Assembly (NCBI RefSeq): GCF_018100985.1
Contig: NZ_JAGJEI010000010.1
Coordinates: 1-64,000, forward strand
Source of the DNA: Pseudoalteromonas sp. MMG007
Lineage (GTDB): Bacteria; Pseudomonadota; Gammaproteobacteria; Enterobacterales; Alteromonadaceae
Length of the DNA stretch: 64,000 nt
Reading direction: 5' to 3'
The notes below the pieces were generated by a model. That model did not search any database and was not told the origin of the DNA. It saw nothing but the letters and a program-made list of their open reading frames with translations. Shown one piece after another: positions 47,914-59,712 of the stretch. Both the position numbers and the translations under genes were made by a program. Within the stretch, counting starts at the first letter, position 1. Every line of letters starts with the position of its first letter.

Positions 47914-49239
47914 TTACCTCCGTTGAAATAACGCCATAGTTTCGATATGCCCAGTATGAGGGAACATATTCATTAGCCCAATTTTATTAAGATCAAAGCC
48001 AGCTTGCGAAATAATTGCACTGTCACGGGCTAAAGTAACAGGGTCACAAGACACATATAAAATAGTTTTAAACTGCCTCAGTGGTAATTGCTCCAAAACA
48101 GCCATTGCACCTGTACGAGAAGGGTCAAGCACAAGTACGTCTAAATCTTTACTAAACCACGGCGCGTTTTGCATATTTTGCGTTAAATCAAAACTATGAA
48201 ACTGCGTATTAGTAATTTGGTTAGTTTGCGCATTTTGAGCAGCCATTGCAACAGCTGAAGTGACGCCTTCAACGCCAACTACCGATTTAGCTTGTTTTGC
48301 CAACACTAATGAGAAATTACCAATACCACAAAACAAATCTAAGAGATTTTCGTCCCCATTTAAATTAAGCCAATTTGCAGCTTGCTTTAACATAGCTTGG
48401 TTAACTTGCGCATTAACCTGAATAAAATTACTTAAACCAAATTCAAATTTTAGATCTAAGTCTTGAAGGTAATAAAATGGCATCGCTAAATGCGAGTGAT
48501 CAATAACGTCACTCTCGCTTTGCCATACAATAGTATATTGCTGGTTAAATGCAGCTTGCTCAACTATTGCCTTATATTCATCGTTAATTGTTTTTGTGTG
48601 ACGAATAACCACAAAGTTTTGCTCATCACTTTGGCATAACTGCAGGTGACTTATACTGTAAAGCGCTTTATGCTGATTAATTAACTCATCAAAAAGAGTA
48701 AATACATTTGCAAAAACATCATTAAGTACCGCGCATTTATTAATACTTACAATGTTTTTAGAGCCACTGGCTCTGTAGCCTACACGCATTTTTTTAGCGG
48801 CTTTATCAAACATAACGGCAATCCGAGCACTGCGCCTGTAATGAGTTGATTTACTCAATAGCGGTGTTTGCCAATTCAGCTCTTTTAATTTAGCAAATTT
48901 ATTAAATAATTGAGTAACCGCTGTTTGCTTTTCAATAACTTGCTGAGCAACTTCTAGGTGCTGTAACTGGCAACCACCACAATGGTTATAATGTTCGCAA
49001 TATGCATCTGTTCTAAATTCACTGGCGTTTATTACTTTTATTACTTTAGCACTACTGTATTTAGCTTTATCTTCAACAAGTGTTGCTTTAACCATTTCAT
49101 TAGGTAATGCACCACTTACAAAACACACTTTATTTTTATGCTTAGCAATACCACGTCCTTGATGGTCCATACCTGTGATATTTAATTCTAGTGTTTGTTG
49201 CTTAAGCGGTTTTTTTTTCGCTTTAAAAATTTGCGCCAT
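47914..49239 (-). CDS. rlmD: 23S rRNA (uracil-1939-C5)-methyltransferase
   Basis: The 441-residue protein has an N-terminal TRAM domain (LELNITGMDHQGRGIAKH), the iron-sulfur cysteines in CEHYNHCGGCQLQHL plus a later Cys in INKCAVLND, an SAM-binding LLDLFCGIGNFSLVLA and the catalytic Cys in LYVSCDPVTLARD. It is upstream of relA on the same strand and divergent from barA, the standard arrangement. Confidence 0.96.
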   Translation of the reverse strand: MAQIFKAKKKPLKQQTLELNITGMDHQGRGIAKHKNKVCFVSGALPNEMVKATLVEDKAKYSSAKVIKVINASEFRTDAYCEHYNHCGGCQLQHLEVAQQVIEKQTAVTQLFNKFAKLKELNWQTPLLSKSTHYRRSARIAVMFDKAAKKMRVGYRASGSKNIVSINKCAVLNDVFANVFTLFDELINQHKALYSISHLQLCQSDEQNFVVIRHTKTINDEYKAIVEQAAFNQQYTIVWQSESDVIDHSHLAMPFYYLQDLDLKFEFGLSNFIQVNAQVNQAMLKQAANWLNLNGDENLLDLFCGIGNFSLVLAKQAKSVVGVEGVTSAVAMAAQNAQTNQITNTQFHSFDLTQNMQNAPWFSKDLDVLVLDPSRTGAMAVLEQLPLRQFKTILYVSCDPVTLARDSAIISQAGFDLNKIGLMNMFPHTGHIETMALFQRR

Positions 49240-49349
49240 TAGGCATTACCTTCACTTTATTTGTAATGCACCTATCTTTAGATGCTTTAGAATGCGAGTT
49301 GAACCGTATATACTCAAATCATACTAATAATGATAATAACGCTCCCATT

Positions 49350-52124
49350 ATGACCAAATTAGGCTTACGCGATTCTGTTTTAACACTGACCCTGATCCCC
49401 ACGGTGATCATAGGATTACTACTTGGTGGCTATTTTACAATAAATCGTTACATTGAGCTTGATGAAATTTTATATCAGCAAGGCGCAACTATTTCTGAGC
49501 CGCTTGCTATTGCACTTGAGCAGCCAATGCTCGAAAAAAATAAACAATTACTAAACCGCCTTATTAGCTATACGCACAATAAACATTCCCCAACCATTAA
49601 ATCTATAACCATTTTTAATAAAAATAATGAGCTGTTGATGACCAGTAATTATCATCGTTCATTTAAAAAGCTCATTAACCAGCAAACATTACAAAACTTA
49701 AAAACAACCCATGTGCAAAAATCAGATGAGCTCGTTACATTCTTTACCCCTATAGTTAACCATACAAGTCATGACTCCAAATGGGCCCCTTCAGCTTTTC
49801 AGTCATCCCTAGGGACTGTTGTTTTACAATTAAATAAAGACCAAGCCGTTATAGGCCAACAACAAGCACTGTTAATTAGCGGTATTGTTATTATTTTATC
49901 GCTGGTATTTGCCGCTATTTTAGCATTAAGACTTAGCCGCATGTTTATGAATCCGCTTAATAAGTTAGTACTTGCCACCGACAAACTTGTTGAAGGAAAA
50001 AGAAACACAGGCTTAACCGACAGCATGATTGGTGAATTTGAGCTGTTACGAGAAGGTTTAAACACCATTGCTCATACTATGGTGATGCAAAAAGATGAAA
50101 TGCAAAAAAATATCGACCAAGCAACCAGTGACTACCGTGAAACACTAGAGCAATATGAGACTTCAAATATAGAACTCTCATTTGCTAAAAAAGAAGCGCA
50201 AGATGCTAACCGTGTTAAATCAGATTTTTTAGCAAAAATGAGTCACGAGCTGCGCACCCCGCTTAATGGTGTTATTGGCTTTACCCGCCAACTTTATAAA
50301 ACGCCACTTAATAAAAATCAAAAAGATTACCTTGATACAATTATGCTCTCGGCAAATAGTTTGATGACTATCATTAGCGATATTTTAGATTTTTCTAAAC
50401 TTGAAGCAGGAGCAATGGAGCTTGAGTCAATTCAGTTTCAACTGCGTGATGCTGTTAATGAGGTAATGACATTACTAGCACCTAGCGCGCATGAAAAGCA
50501 ATTAGAGTTATCTATATACATAAACCAGCACGTGCCAGATGACTTGACCGGCGACCCAACGCGCCTTAAACAAATATTAATAAACCTTTTAAGCAACGCA
50601 ATTAAGTTTACTGAAAAAGGCTCAATTAAAGTTGATATAAGCCATCGATTGCTTGATGACGAGCGCGCTTCTTTATTGGTTTCGGTAACCGATACTGGTG
50701 TGGGCATCCCTATGGATAAACAAGATTCACTGTTTACCCCTTTTGGCCAAGCAGATTCAAGTATTACACGTAAATTTGGTGGCACAGGCCTGGGGCTTAT
50801 TATTACCAAGCATATAGTTGAGGCGATGAGCGGTCGCATAACCCTCAACTCAGCACCAGGTAACGGCACCTGTTTTACATTTAATAGCGTATTTAATTTA
50901 CCTGATCATATATTTACTAACGACTTACCATCTAAATCGCTCATCGGTAAGCGTATTTTATATTTAGAGCCGCATGAACATACACACCATGCAGTGCTTT
51001 CATTATTAACTCAGTGGCAATCAAGCGTAACAGCGTGCTTTAACGAGACTAGCTTTTTAGATGCTATAAAAAATAGCGAATATAAATATGATATTTGTTT
51101 AATTGGCCATATGGCGTCTGTTGATGATATGCAGCAGCTAAAAAGCTATGTAAAAGCCGTACGCGAATCAACCGACTACTTATATTTAATGCTTAATACT
51201 GTATCGCACAACATGCGAGAAGCGTTTATAGGCAGTGGTGCTGACGCTTGTTTGAGTAAACCGCTTAATCACCGTAAGTTATGTGAAGTACTTGCTGCGC
51301 CTTATAGGCTTGATCATCCGACTCATAATATTGAGCAAAATGAGCAAGCTTTGTTACCATTAAAGGTGCTTGTTGTTGACGATAACGACGCTAACTTAAA
51401 ACTTATTTGTACGTTATTAAAAGAGCAAGTAGAGGTAGTAGAAACCGCTCATAATGGCTCTCAAGCATACAGCTTAAGTAAAAGTCATAAGTACGATGTG
51501 ATATTTATGGATATACAAATGCCAATAATGGATGGCATTACCGCATGTAAGCTTATTCGTGAATCATCACTAAATGAAGACACACCTATTATTGCTGTAA
51601 CAGCTCATGCGCTTCACAGTGAAAAAGAACAACTTTTAAAAGATGGTTTTAAAGGCTATTTAACTAAGCCTATTGATGAAGATATGCTGAGCCAAATTAT
51701 TTGCGATCATAGCCCACAAACACCTATAAACCGTGATAAAGCTAAAATAGATACACCACAAAGCCCTGCTCCATTTCAGAGTACTCGAATTGACTGGGCG
51801 CAGGCATTGCAACGTGCTGGTGGCAAAAGCGAGTTAGCACTCGAGATGCTTAATATGCTACTGCTAAGTGTGCCTGAAACACTCACTCTCCTTGCTAAAG
51901 CTATTGAAAGTAATAATTGTAAGCAAATACTTAGCATAGTGCATAAGTTTCATGGTGCATGTTGTTACACTGGCGTACCTAAGCTTAAATCACTTGCAGA
52001 AACTATTGAAACGTCACTTAAAAGTGAATGCATACTAGAGAATATTGAGCCTGAGTTATTTGAGTTACAGGATGAGCTTGAAAACCTACTTACTGATGCA
52101 AATGTGACTGAGCTACAAAGATAA
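49350..52124 (+). CDS. barA: Hybrid sensor histidine kinase BarA
   Basis: This is a tripartite hybrid kinase of the BarA/UvrY (Gac/Csr) pathway. It has TM1 and a periplasmic domain, then TM2 and HAMP, the H-box FLAKMSHELRTPLNGVIGF, and an ATPase with VTDTGVGIP and GGTGLGL. A receiver-like segment has no phosphoacceptor Asp (ICLIGH in its place); the true receiver has Asp in VIFMDIQMPIMDG, and a C-terminal HPt has His in IVHKFHGACCY. I start at ATG 49350 because MTKLGLRDS matches the BarA family start and leaves room for a promoter. An upstream in-frame ATG at 49266 adds 28 unrelated residues. Confidence 0.94.
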   Translation: MTKLGLRDSVLTLTLIPTVIIGLLLGGYFTINRYIELDEILYQQGATISEPLAIALEQPMLEKNKQLLNRLISYTHNKHSPTIKSITIFNKNNELLMTSNYHRSFKKLINQQTLQNLKTTHVQKSDELVTFFTPIVNHTSHDSKWAPSAFQSSLGTVVLQLNKDQAVIGQQQALLISGIVIILSLVFAAILALRLSRMFMNPLNKLVLATDKLVEGKRNTGLTDSMIGEFELLREGLNTIAHTMVMQKDEMQKNIDQATSDYRETLEQYETSNIELSFAKKEAQDANRVKSDFLAKMSHELRTPLNGVIGFTRQLYKTPLNKNQKDYLDTIMLSANSLMTIISDILDFSKLEAGAMELESIQFQLRDAVNEVMTLLAPSAHEKQLELSIYINQHVPDDLTGDPTRLKQILINLLSNAIKFTEKGSIKVDISHRLLDDERASLLVSVTDTGVGIPMDKQDSLFTPFGQADSSITRKFGGTGLGLIITKHIVEAMSGRITLNSAPGNGTCFTFNSVFNLPDHIFTNDLPSKSLIGKRILYLEPHEHTHHAVLSLLTQWQSSVTACFNETSFLDAIKNSEYKYDICLIGHMASVDDMQQLKSYVKAVRESTDYLYLMLNTVSHNMREAFIGSGADACLSKPLNHRKLCEVLAAPYRLDHPTHNIEQNEQALLPLKVLVVDDNDANLKLICTLLKEQVEVVETAHNGSQAYSLSKSHKYDVIFMDIQMPIMDGITACKLIRESSLNEDTPIIAVTAHALHSEKEQLLKDGFKGYLTKPIDEDMLSQIICDHSPQTPINRDKAKIDTPQSPAPFQSTRIDWAQALQRAGGKSELALEMLNMLLLSVPETLTLLAKAIESNNCKQILSIVHKFHGACCYTGVPKLKSLAETIETSLKSECILENIEPELFELQDELENLLTDANVTELQR

Positions 52125-52141
52125 CCTTAAATGTTAGATAT

Positions 52142-52169
52142 AAAAAACGCGGTATTTACCGCGTTTTTT
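52142..52169. terminator. Bidirectional terminator between barA and pdxJ
   Basis: AAAAAACGCGGTA/TACCGCGTTTTTT forms a near-perfect stem with A and T runs on both sides. It can end both the barA (plus) and the pdxJ (minus) transcripts. Confidence 0.93.
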
Positions 52170-52203
52170 ATTAAGCTTTTTTAAATACTTATGTAGATTC
52201 GTA

Positions 52204-52935
52204 TTACATTCTTGCTTCAATCATTAATCGTTTCATGTCACGAACAGCTTTATCGAGCCCATCTATCGCTGCGCGAGCAATAATAGCATGGCCAATGTTT
52301 AACTCGTATATTTCGGGCATTTCAGCAATTGGCTTAACGTTATGATAATGAAGGCCATGTCCTGCATTTACAATTAAGCCTATGCTTGCTGCATATTTAA
52401 CGCCTTCGCGAATGTGCTCAAGCTCTTTATGTAAGTCAGTGTCATTAGTAGCGTCGGCATATGCGCCAGTGTGTATTTCAACAAACGGAGCGCCACATTC
52501 TTTTGCTGCGTCTAACTGCGCTTTATCTGCATCAATAAATAGCGATACTTTAATACCCGCGTCACTAAGAGTTTTAGTCGCAGCTTTAATTTTATCTATA
52601 TTGCCAGCTACATCTAAGCCACCCTCAGTCGTTAGCTCTTCACGTTTTTCAGGTACTAAACACACATATTCAGGCTTAACGTCTAACGCTATTTTTATCA
52701 TTTCATCGGTAACGGCTGTTTCAAGGTTCATACGTGTTTGAATCGTTTTAGCCATTACATAAACGTCACGGTCTTGAATATGGCGTCTGTCTTCACGTAA
52801 ATGAATCGTAATGCCATCAGCACCTGCGTGCTCAGCTACACTGGCTGCGTGAGCTGGATCTGGGTAGTTTGTTCCACGTGCTTGGCGAAGTGTTGCAATA
52901 TGATCTACGTTTACACCCAAAAGAATATCTTTCAT
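52204..52935 (-). CDS. pdxJ: Pyridoxine 5'-phosphate synthase
   Basis: From ATG 52935 the product has 243 residues and starts [20 protein letters not shown], the PdxJ start, with AGGTAGAAC upstream. The frame extends to 52983, but this would overlap recO. It condenses 1-deoxyxylulose-5-phosphate with aminoacetone phosphate in vitamin B6 synthesis. Motifs [16 protein letters not shown] and [12 protein letters not shown] are present. It is the last gene of the lepA-lepB-rnc-era-recO-pdxJ unit. Confidence 0.96.
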   Translation of the reverse strand: MKDILLGVNVDHIATLRQARGTNYPDPAHAASVAEHAGADGITIHLREDRRHIQDRDVYVMAKTIQTRMNLETAVTDEMIKIALDVKPEYVCLVPEKREELTTEGGLDVAGNIDKIKAATKTLSDAGIKVSLFIDADKAQLDAAKECGAPFVEIHTGAYADATNDTDLHKELEHIREGVKYAASIGLIVNAGHGLHYHNVKPIAEMPEIYELNIGHAIIARAAIDGLDKAVRDMKRLMIEARM

Positions 52936-52957
52936 TGTTCTACCTGTAAAATTACGT

Positions 52958-53650
52958 TTATTGAGAGGCCATAAATAGCTCACGGCTTTTTAATGGTTTA
53001 CTACCTAGTAAGGGCTTTAATAAATAGCGACTTAATTGCTTTGCCATATATAGCACATCGCTTTGGCTAAAGTCATGATTTGCAATTGCATTAAGCTGTT
53101 TACCACTAAATCCTGAGCGTACATCGTCTTGCATTAAAAAACCAAGCTCAGGGAAATAGCTATACGTAAGTGCTTCGTCTATTGGCTCACCGCTTGCGTC
53201 AAAACTAAAATCAACACCGTAGCCTAAAAGCTCTAACAATTGAAACTCATATGAGCGCAGTACCGCTTGCAAATTAGCACCGCTATTAAGGTTACCAAGG
53301 TGAGATTTGTAAAGTTCAAATACTTGTTCAATGGGTTCATTAACAGGCACAATACGATTAGTTAATTCATTTAAATAAAAACCACAGTATAACTCGTCAC
53401 CTTTTAAATAATGCGGGTTACCATGTAATTCAAATTTATTAATATATTTTAAATCATACTTGCCGCTGTAGTGAACAAGTAATGCCTGAAACGGCTGAAG
53501 TTGTGCTTTATGCTTAGTGGCCTGGCGACCACTAATTCGCGCCAGCATTCTTAACTGGCCCACGCCCTCTACCAGCATATCAAGCATTACTTGGGAGTCA
53601 CTATAAGGACGCCGATGTAACAAATACGCTGTGTAGAAGTCGCTATCCAT
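52958..53650 (-). CDS. recO: DNA repair protein RecO
   Basis: The 230-residue protein has an N-terminal OB fold ([20 protein letters not shown]) and a helical C-terminal domain without the zinc cysteines, as in proteobacterial RecO. It loads RecA at gaps with RecR. It sits between era and pdxJ as in E. coli. Confidence 0.94.
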   Translation of the reverse strand: MDSDFYTAYLLHRRPYSDSQVMLDMLVEGVGQLRMLARISGRQATKHKAQLQPFQALLVHYSGKYDLKYINKFELHGNPHYLKGDELYCGFYLNELTNRIVPVNEPIEQVFELYKSHLGNLNSGANLQAVLRSYEFQLLELLGYGVDFSFDASGEPIDEALTYSYFPELGFLMQDDVRSGFSGKQLNAIANHDFSQSDVLYMAKQLSRYLLKPLLGSKPLKSRELFMASQ

Positions 53651-53670
53651 TCATTAAGCTACTTATTGGT

Positions 53671-54603
53671 TTAGTCTTCACCGTAACCTAAGCTTCTTAG
53701 TGCTCGTTCGTCATCAGCCCAACCAGATTTAACTTTTACCCAAAGTTCTAAAAATACTTTGTTGTCGAGCATTTCTTCAATGTCTTTACGGGCTTCACGG
53801 CCAATCGTTTTTAGCTTTTCGCCTTTATTACCGATTACCATGCGCTTTTGTGTTTCACGCTCAACAAGTATTAATCCGTTGATATGCCATACACCGTTTT
53901 CTTGCCATTTAAACTGCTCTATTTCAACAGTTACAGAATATGGAAGTTCTTCACCCATGAAGCGCATTAGCTTTTCACGAATAACCTCTGCTGCCATAAA
54001 GCGCATAGAACGATCGGTAACGTAATCCTCAGGGAAGTAAAACTCACACGGAGGTAAGCGTTTAGTTACTTCAGCTTTGATCAAATCAACATTTTTACCT
54101 TGTGTTGCCGATACTGGCATAATGCCAACAAAATCAAACTTGTCACCAAGCTCTTTCATGTGAGGTAGCACTAAATCGCGGTTTTTAACTTGGTCAATTT
54201 TATTTATAACCAATAATACCGGCTTACCACTTTGCGATACTTTATTAAGCACCATTTCGTCATCAGCATTCCAATGAGTGCCTTCAACAACAAAAATAAT
54301 AAGCTCTACATCACCAATTGAACTAGACGCTGCACGGTTCATTAAACGGTTAATAGCACGCTTTTCTTCAACGTGAAGGCCTGGTGTATCTATGTATACC
54401 GCTTGATGTTTATCTTCGGTATGAATACCCATAATACGGTGGCGTGTAGTTTGCGGTTTGCGCGAGGTAATACTTACTTTTTGCTCAATGATTTCATTAA
54501 GTAAAGTTGATTTACCTACATTTGGGCGACCAACAATAGCAACCATTCCACAAAATGTATCTACATCACCTTCATGAGGTTGTATTAAGGTATCAAGGTT
54601 CAT
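53671..54603 (-). CDS. era: GTPase Era
   Basis: The 310-residue protein has GTPase motifs [10 protein letters not shown] (G1), DTPG (G3) and NKID (G4), and a C-terminal KH domain with [15 protein letters not shown]. It binds 16S rRNA and checks 30S maturation. Its start overlaps the rnc stop by 11 bases, so translation is coupled. Confidence 0.97.
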   Translation of the reverse strand: MNLDTLIQPHEGDVDTFCGMVAIVGRPNVGKSTLLNEIIEQKVSITSRKPQTTRHRIMGIHTEDKHQAVYIDTPGLHVEEKRAINRLMNRAASSSIGDVELIIFVVEGTHWNADDEMVLNKVSQSGKPVLLVINKIDQVKNRDLVLPHMKELGDKFDFVGIMPVSATQGKNVDLIKAEVTKRLPPCEFYFPEDYVTDRSMRFMAAEVIREKLMRFMGEELPYSVTVEIEQFKWQENGVWHINGLILVERETQKRMVIGNKGEKLKTIGREARKDIEEMLDNKVFLELWVKVKSGWADDERALRSLGYGED

Positions 54604-55270
54604 TTTTAAGTATCTTCAATGCTTTTTCGGCAGCTTTTTGTTCGGCTTTACGGCGCGAGCTACCAACAGAAATTATGCTATCCATTCCATCAACAATACA
54701 TTCAACCGTGAATGTTTGATTATGTGCTTGGCCTTTAGTGTCAACAACAGTGTAGCCCGGTAAAGATAATTTACGGGCTTGTAGATACTCTTGCAGCAGG
54801 GTCTTCGGATCTTTTTGATTAAGCCCTGGTGAAATAGCATCAAGTCGAGACTCGTACCACGCTAAAATTAGTTCTCCGCAGCGATCAATATCTGAATCTA
54901 AAAATACTGCGCCAATAATGGCTTCAACTGCATCTGCAAGTGTAGACTCACGGCGGAATCCGCCACTTTTAAGCTCACCCGGCCCTAAGCGCAAGTAATC
55001 ACCTAAGCCAAATTCGAGACCAAATTCAGCAAGAGTTTGGCCACGCACAAGCGTAGAACGCATACGGCTTAAATCGCCTTCGCGTGCTTTTGGAAATTTA
55101 GCATAAAGTGCATTAGCAATTACAAAGCTTAATATTGAGTCGCCTAAAAATTCGAGTCGCTCATTATGTTGACCTTTGTGGCTGCGGTGCGTCATTGCTT
55201 GTTCAAGTAAACCTTGATCAGCAAATACATAGCCTATTCTGTTATATAATTCTGTTACATTTTTTTTCAT
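54593..55270 (-). CDS. rnc: Ribonuclease III
   Basis: The 225-residue protein carries the RNase III signature [14 protein letters not shown] with the catalytic Glu and Asp, [13 protein letters not shown], and a C-terminal double-stranded RNA-binding domain ending in [14 protein letters not shown]. It follows lepB by two bases. Confidence 0.97.
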   Translation of the reverse strand: MKKNVTELYNRIGYVFADQGLLEQAMTHRSHKGQHNERLEFLGDSILSFVIANALYAKFPKAREGDLSRMRSTLVRGQTLAEFGLEFGLGDYLRLGPGELKSGGFRRESTLADAVEAIIGAVFLDSDIDRCGELILAWYESRLDAISPGLNQKDPKTLLQEYLQARKLSLPGYTVVDTKGQAHNQTFTVECIVDGMDSIISVGSSRRKAEQKAAEKALKILKNEP

Positions 55271-55272
55271 TG

Positions 55273-56208
55273 TTACTGAATATTACCTAGGCGTTCAAAA
55301 CGAACACCAGTTGGAACCCATCCTGGTAAAACATCATCTGGGCCATTTTCAAATTCAAAACTCATCCATATAAAGACAGCTTTACCCACCAAGTTTTCTT
55401 TTGGTACAAAGCCCCAAAAGCGACTATCTTGGCTGTTATCGCGGTTATCACCCATCATAAAATAATGATCAGCAGGTACAGTCCATTCATCTGAAGGTGT
55501 GCCTGGTTGCTGATAGTAACGCCCTTTTCTTTCAGGTGCGCGTGGGTTGATTAAAATGTCGTGCTTAAGTGTAGTTAAATTTTCGTTTACACGTGCAAGC
55601 GACATTTGGCCTTGTTTAAATTCGTTATCATTAATTAGTTTAAAATCAATTTTATTGAATTCGTTACATAGAAGTTCACCCTGTTGGGTTTCACCTTCTT
55701 TACAGTTTGGCTGAATATATAAACGCTTATCGCGATAAACAATTTTATCGCCCGGTAAACCAATTGCGCGTTTAATATAATCAACTCTTTCATCTAACGG
55801 ATATTTAAAAACAACAATATCACCACGCTCTGGCTCACTCATATCAACTAATTGAGTACGCCAAACTGGGTCTTTAATTCCGTAAGAATATTTTTGCACT
55901 AAGATAAAGTCACCAACTAATAAAGTTGGCATCATTGAACCCGATGGAATCTGAAACGGTTCAAAAATAAATGACCTGAAAATAGTAATAGCTGCAATCA
56001 TCGGAAAAATCGACTTTGCAGTTTCAGTTATTACTGGTTCTGGTGCTATTAGTGCAGCTGTTTCTTCATCTAGCTGGCTGCCAGCAGAGGCTTGTGCTAC
56101 AGCCAAACGCTCTTGCCTTTTTGGTGCATATAACAGGTGATCTATTAACCATATTAAACCTGAGCCTAAGGTTAATAACACCAATAAAACTGAAAAGTAA
56201 CCAGCCAT
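55273..56208 (-). CDS. lepB: Signal peptidase I
   Basis: The 311-residue protein has an N-terminal membrane anchor, a second membrane segment, the catalytic Ser in [11 protein letters not shown] and the catalytic Lys in [25 protein letters not shown] is the conserved box E. It cleaves signal peptides at the outer face of the inner membrane. Confidence 0.97.
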   Translation of the reverse strand: MAGYFSVLLVLLTLGSGLIWLIDHLLYAPKRQERLAVAQASAGSQLDEETAALIAPEPVITETAKSIFPMIAAITIFRSFIFEPFQIPSGSMMPTLLVGDFILVQKYSYGIKDPVWRTQLVDMSEPERGDIVVFKYPLDERVDYIKRAIGLPGDKIVYRDKRLYIQPNCKEGETQQGELLCNEFNKIDFKLINDNEFKQGQMSLARVNENLTTLKHDILINPRAPERKGRYYQQPGTPSDEWTVPADHYFMMGDNRDNSQDSRFWGFVPKENLVGKAVFIWMSFEFENGPDDVLPGWVPTGVRFERLGNIQ

Positions 56209-56224
56209 CTATAATCCTTTGTTT

Positions 56225-58012
56225 TTATTTACCAACTTTCAAAATAGCTAAAAACGCTTCTTGAGGCACTTCAACATTACCTAATTGCTTCATACGTTTT
56301 TTACCATCTTTTTGCTTTTGCAGTAGCTTTTTCTTACGACTCACATCACCACCGTAACATTTAGCTATTACGTTTTTACGTAACTGCTTAACCGTTGTAC
56401 GCGCAATAACATGCTGTCCGATAGCTGCTTGAATCGCAATATCAAACATTTGACGAGGTATGAGCTCTTTAAGCGCATCAGCAAGCTGACGACCACGTGA
56501 TTGCGCACTATCTCTGTGTACAATAATTGCTAACGCATCAACACGCTCACCGTTAATAAGTATATCTACGCGTACCATGTCTGAGGTTTGAAAATGCTTA
56601 AAGTTATAATCAAGCGAGGCAAAACCACGACTTGTTGATTTTAACTTATCAAAAAAGTCCATTACCACTTCAGCCATCGGTAGCTCATACGTCACTGCTA
56701 CTTGCTTACCGTGGTAACTCATTTTGGTTTGTACACCACGTTTATCAACACATAACGTAATAACACTACCTAAATACTCTTGAGGAACAAGAATATTTGC
56801 CTCTACTACTGGCTCACGTATTTCTAAGATATCGTTTACCGCTGGTAGATCAGATGGGTTATCAATCTGAGTAGTACCTTCTTTGGTAACTACTTCGTAG
56901 ATTACAGTAGGTGCCGTAGTTATTAAATCAATATCGTATTCGCGCTCTAAACGTTCTTGAATAATTTCCATGTGTAGCATGCCTAAAAAGCCACAACGGA
57001 AACCAAAGCCAAGTGCAGTTGAATTCTCTGGTTCAAAGAATAACGACGCATCGTTTAAGCTTAATTTATTCAGTGCATCACGGAACGATTCATATTCATC
57101 AGATGCAATTGGGAACATACCTGCATAAACCTGTGGCTTAATCTTTTGAAAGCCCGGTAAACGCTCTGGCGCTGCATTTTTATTATGAGTAATTGTATCG
57201 CCCACTGGCGCGCCGTGTATTTCTTTAATACCCGCAATAACAAAACCCACTTCGCCAGTACGTAAAATACCGGTGTTTGTTTGCTTAGGAGTAAAAATAC
57301 CAACATGGTCAGCTGTATGAACGTGTTCGTTTGACATTATTTTTATTTTGTCGCCCGCGCGTAGTTCACCATGTTTAATACGTACAAGTGATACAACACC
57401 TTGGTATGGGTCAAACCACGAGTCAATAATAAGCGCTTGTAAAGGTGCCTCTTTGTCGCCTTCTGGTGGCGGAACATCTTTAACTATCATTTCAAGTACT
57501 TCGGCAATACCTACACCTGTTTTAGCACTACATTGCACAGCGTCTAGGGCATCGATGCCAATAATATCTTCAATTTCTTCAGCTACACGAAGCGGATCGG
57601 CTTGCGGTAAATCAATTTTGTTAAGTACAGGAATTACTTCTAGGTCCATTTCGATAGCGGTATAACAGTTTGCTAATGTTTGCGCTTCTACGCCTTGACC
57701 TGCATCTACTACTAATAATGCGCCTTCACACGCGGCTAATGAACGAGATACTTCATAAGTAAAATCAACATGCCCTGGCGTGTCGATGAAGTTAAGTTGG
57801 TATGTTTCACCATCATTTGCTTTGTAGTTCAACGTCACACTTTGCGCTTTAATGGTAATACCACGTTCGCGCTCAATGTCCATTGAATCCAAAACCTGCT
57901 TCTGCATTTCACGGTCGGTTAAACCGCCACAAACTTGGATCAAACGGTCAGAAAGGGTCGATTTACCATGGTCAATGTGGGCGATGATCGAAAAATTACG
58001 GATATGCTTCAT
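56225..58012 (-). CDS. lepA: Translation elongation factor 4 (LepA)
   Basis: The 595-residue protein has GTPase motifs [22 protein letters not shown] and NKIDLPQAD, and the LepA-specific C-terminal domain ending with [20 protein letters not shown]. It back-translocates or recycles ribosomes. It is the first gene of the unit; the 276 bases upstream (58013-58288) contain its promoter and no credible gene. Confidence 0.98.
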   Translation of the reverse strand: MKHIRNFSIIAHIDHGKSTLSDRLIQVCGGLTDREMQKQVLDSMDIERERGITIKAQSVTLNYKANDGETYQLNFIDTPGHVDFTYEVSRSLAACEGALLVVDAGQGVEAQTLANCYTAIEMDLEVIPVLNKIDLPQADPLRVAEEIEDIIGIDALDAVQCSAKTGVGIAEVLEMIVKDVPPPEGDKEAPLQALIIDSWFDPYQGVVSLVRIKHGELRAGDKIKIMSNEHVHTADHVGIFTPKQTNTGILRTGEVGFVIAGIKEIHGAPVGDTITHNKNAAPERLPGFQKIKPQVYAGMFPIASDEYESFRDALNKLSLNDASLFFEPENSTALGFGFRCGFLGMLHMEIIQERLEREYDIDLITTAPTVIYEVVTKEGTTQIDNPSDLPAVNDILEIREPVVEANILVPQEYLGSVITLCVDKRGVQTKMSYHGKQVAVTYELPMAEVVMDFFDKLKSTSRGFASLDYNFKHFQTSDMVRVDILINGERVDALAIIVHRDSAQSRGRQLADALKELIPRQMFDIAIQAAIGQHVIARTTVKQLRKNVIAKCYGGDVSRKKKLLQKQKDGKKRMKQLGNVEVPQEAFLAILKVGK

Positions 58013-58288
58013 AAACTGGATTCTAAACTTCTATTTTAATGGACTAAGTACATACACCTAAGTGACTTGAAAATACTTGCTTTAGGATGTCACAAGTTTA
58101 GTTTATAACTTTCACACTAAACTTACGCTTTTTAAGGTGGGTTAAAATTATTTTATTGCTTGAATAACATTGATTTAGAGCAAAATAGCCTAAATAACTT
58201 TCCTCGCGTAAAACAATTATAAAAACCACGGCTCCTTGTATTTCCAAGTTACTTTGGCATAAAACGGCAATTTTACATTTAATTGGCG

Positions 58289-58738
58289 TCAATCACCATC
58301 TATTTGCGTTAAAGGAATACTAATTGGATGAATTTTTATAACTTTTATATCGTGCTTAAGAGATTTAACACGTGTTTTAGCAATAAAATAGCCACTTATC
58401 CCACCTAAAGCTGCAGCTAAAATTTGCCAGCCTTCAGTAGCCATAAATAACTGAGCTGCAATAAAGGCAAAAATCAGACTTAATAATAACGGTAGCATGT
58501 AAACAGCAAAAGCATGTTTAACCATATGGCTATCATCAAGAGAGAGAGTGACTTTTTGACCGACCTCTACTGGAGATTCGAATTTAAAGGGGAATGTTTT
58601 TTTAGCCGTGCCAAAAAGCTTACCAAACACTTGTGAACCACAACGTCCGTTGCAGCCTTCGCAAGCTTGTTTTTGCTGGGCTTCTAAATGCGCAGTGTGG
58701 CCATCGAGGGCCACAACTGTGAGGGTCTGTTCTATCAT
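58289..58738 (-). CDS. rseC: Sigma-E regulator RseC
   Basis: The 149-residue inner-membrane protein has a Cys cluster in CEGCNGRCGSQ near the N-terminus and two membrane helices (~75-95 and 100-118). It matches RseC/MucC and is the last gene of rpoE-rseABC. RseC is a minor positive modulator of sigma E and is also linked to Rsx/SoxR reduction. Confidence 0.9.
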   Translation of the reverse strand: MIEQTLTVVALDGHTAHLEAQQKQACEGCNGRCGSQVFGKLFGTAKKTFPFKFESPVEVGQKVTLSLDDSHMVKHAFAVYMLPLLLSLIFAFIAAQLFMATEGWQILAAALGGISGYFIAKTRVKSLKHDIKVIKIHPISIPLTQIDGD

Positions 58739-58757
58739 AACAATCCTTACGAATCGT

Positions 58758-59708
58758 TTATAATGCGCGGGTTACTGACTCAGCTATTGCTTTTGCGGTC
58801 ATACTTGGCACATTACCAACAACGGATACATCGAAATTACCGCCATTATGCACATATACAGTCGTTGCACCAGAAGTTAATGCACCGCTTAAGCGCTTGC
58901 CCGGTAATGGGCGCTGTATAAATACCGACACTTCAACAAAGCCATCTGAGAACAGGTAATAGTCTGTTAGTTCGTTATTTAAATCGAGCTTATGTCGGTC
59001 TGATTTTAAAAGTTCAAAACCATCTGGCAACCAACTAATTTTCCAGTTTGTAGCCGTACTATCGTTATTACTCAATGCATCATTTGGCAAAGGCGTTGGA
59101 AAATTACGATTGAGGACTTCAAGTAATATAGCCGCAGGCTGCTCTGTTACGCTAATATGCGTAAGCTGCAACTGCTCAAGTGCTTCGCCTTGATGGTTAA
59201 CATACGCTGCTTTTAATAAAAGCGACGACTCCATATCAAGCCAAATCCAATAGTTATATTTGTACTCGTCTTTAGATTCTATTCGCACAAGCTGCGCAGC
59301 ACGCCCAGCTATTCGCCCTTTTCCGCCTAAAACAAAGTCATAGTGTGCACTTAAGCGCTCAATATCTTTAAATAATACTTCAGGAATTGGACCCGCTATT
59401 GAGTCTGTTTTTAAAGAGTAAGGCTGAGATTGCGGCTCAAAGTAAGTCACTTGGTTATCAACACGAACCATTTCGAGGCCGGCGCCGTTAAGCAGGCTTA
59501 AATGCTCAAGTTCTGTTTCGCCCTGAAGCGCATGTACCCATCGGTAGGGTTCCATTGCTTTACCTTTAACAACCACAAACGAGGCGTCAAAATTACGGGT
59601 GTGAACGGCATTCGCCATTTTAAGTAATAAATCTTTGGCAGGATTTGTGTCGTTGGCAAAGGCATTTACGCTTACTACCAACGACAGAACAAAAGTGATT
59701 ACTTTCAT
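58758..59708 (-). CDS. rseB: Sigma-E anti-sigma cofactor RseB (MucB)
   Basis: The 316-residue periplasmic protein has a signal peptide to ~18 (VNAFA) and the two-domain MucB/RseB layout (LLLKMANAVHTRNFDASFVV, then LPDGFELL in the second domain). It shields RseA from DegS and senses mislocalised lipopolysaccharide. It lies between rseA and rseC. Confidence 0.93.
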   Translation of the reverse strand: MKVITFVLSLVVSVNAFANDTNPAKDLLLKMANAVHTRNFDASFVVVKGKAMEPYRWVHALQGETELEHLSLLNGAGLEMVRVDNQVTYFEPQSQPYSLKTDSIAGPIPEVLFKDIERLSAHYDFVLGGKGRIAGRAAQLVRIESKDEYKYNYWIWLDMESSLLLKAAYVNHQGEALEQLQLTHISVTEQPAAILLEVLNRNFPTPLPNDALSNNDSTATNWKISWLPDGFELLKSDRHKLDLNNELTDYYLFSDGFVEVSVFIQRPLPGKRLSGALTSGATTVYVHNGGNFDVSVVGNVPSMTAKAIAESVTRAL

Positions 59709-59712
59709 TTAA

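Noticed and set aside
58098..58292. 64-residue minus-strand open frame between lepA and rseC
   Set aside because: No recognisable domain, odd composition, and it overlaps the rseC stop; more likely part of the lepA promoter region.
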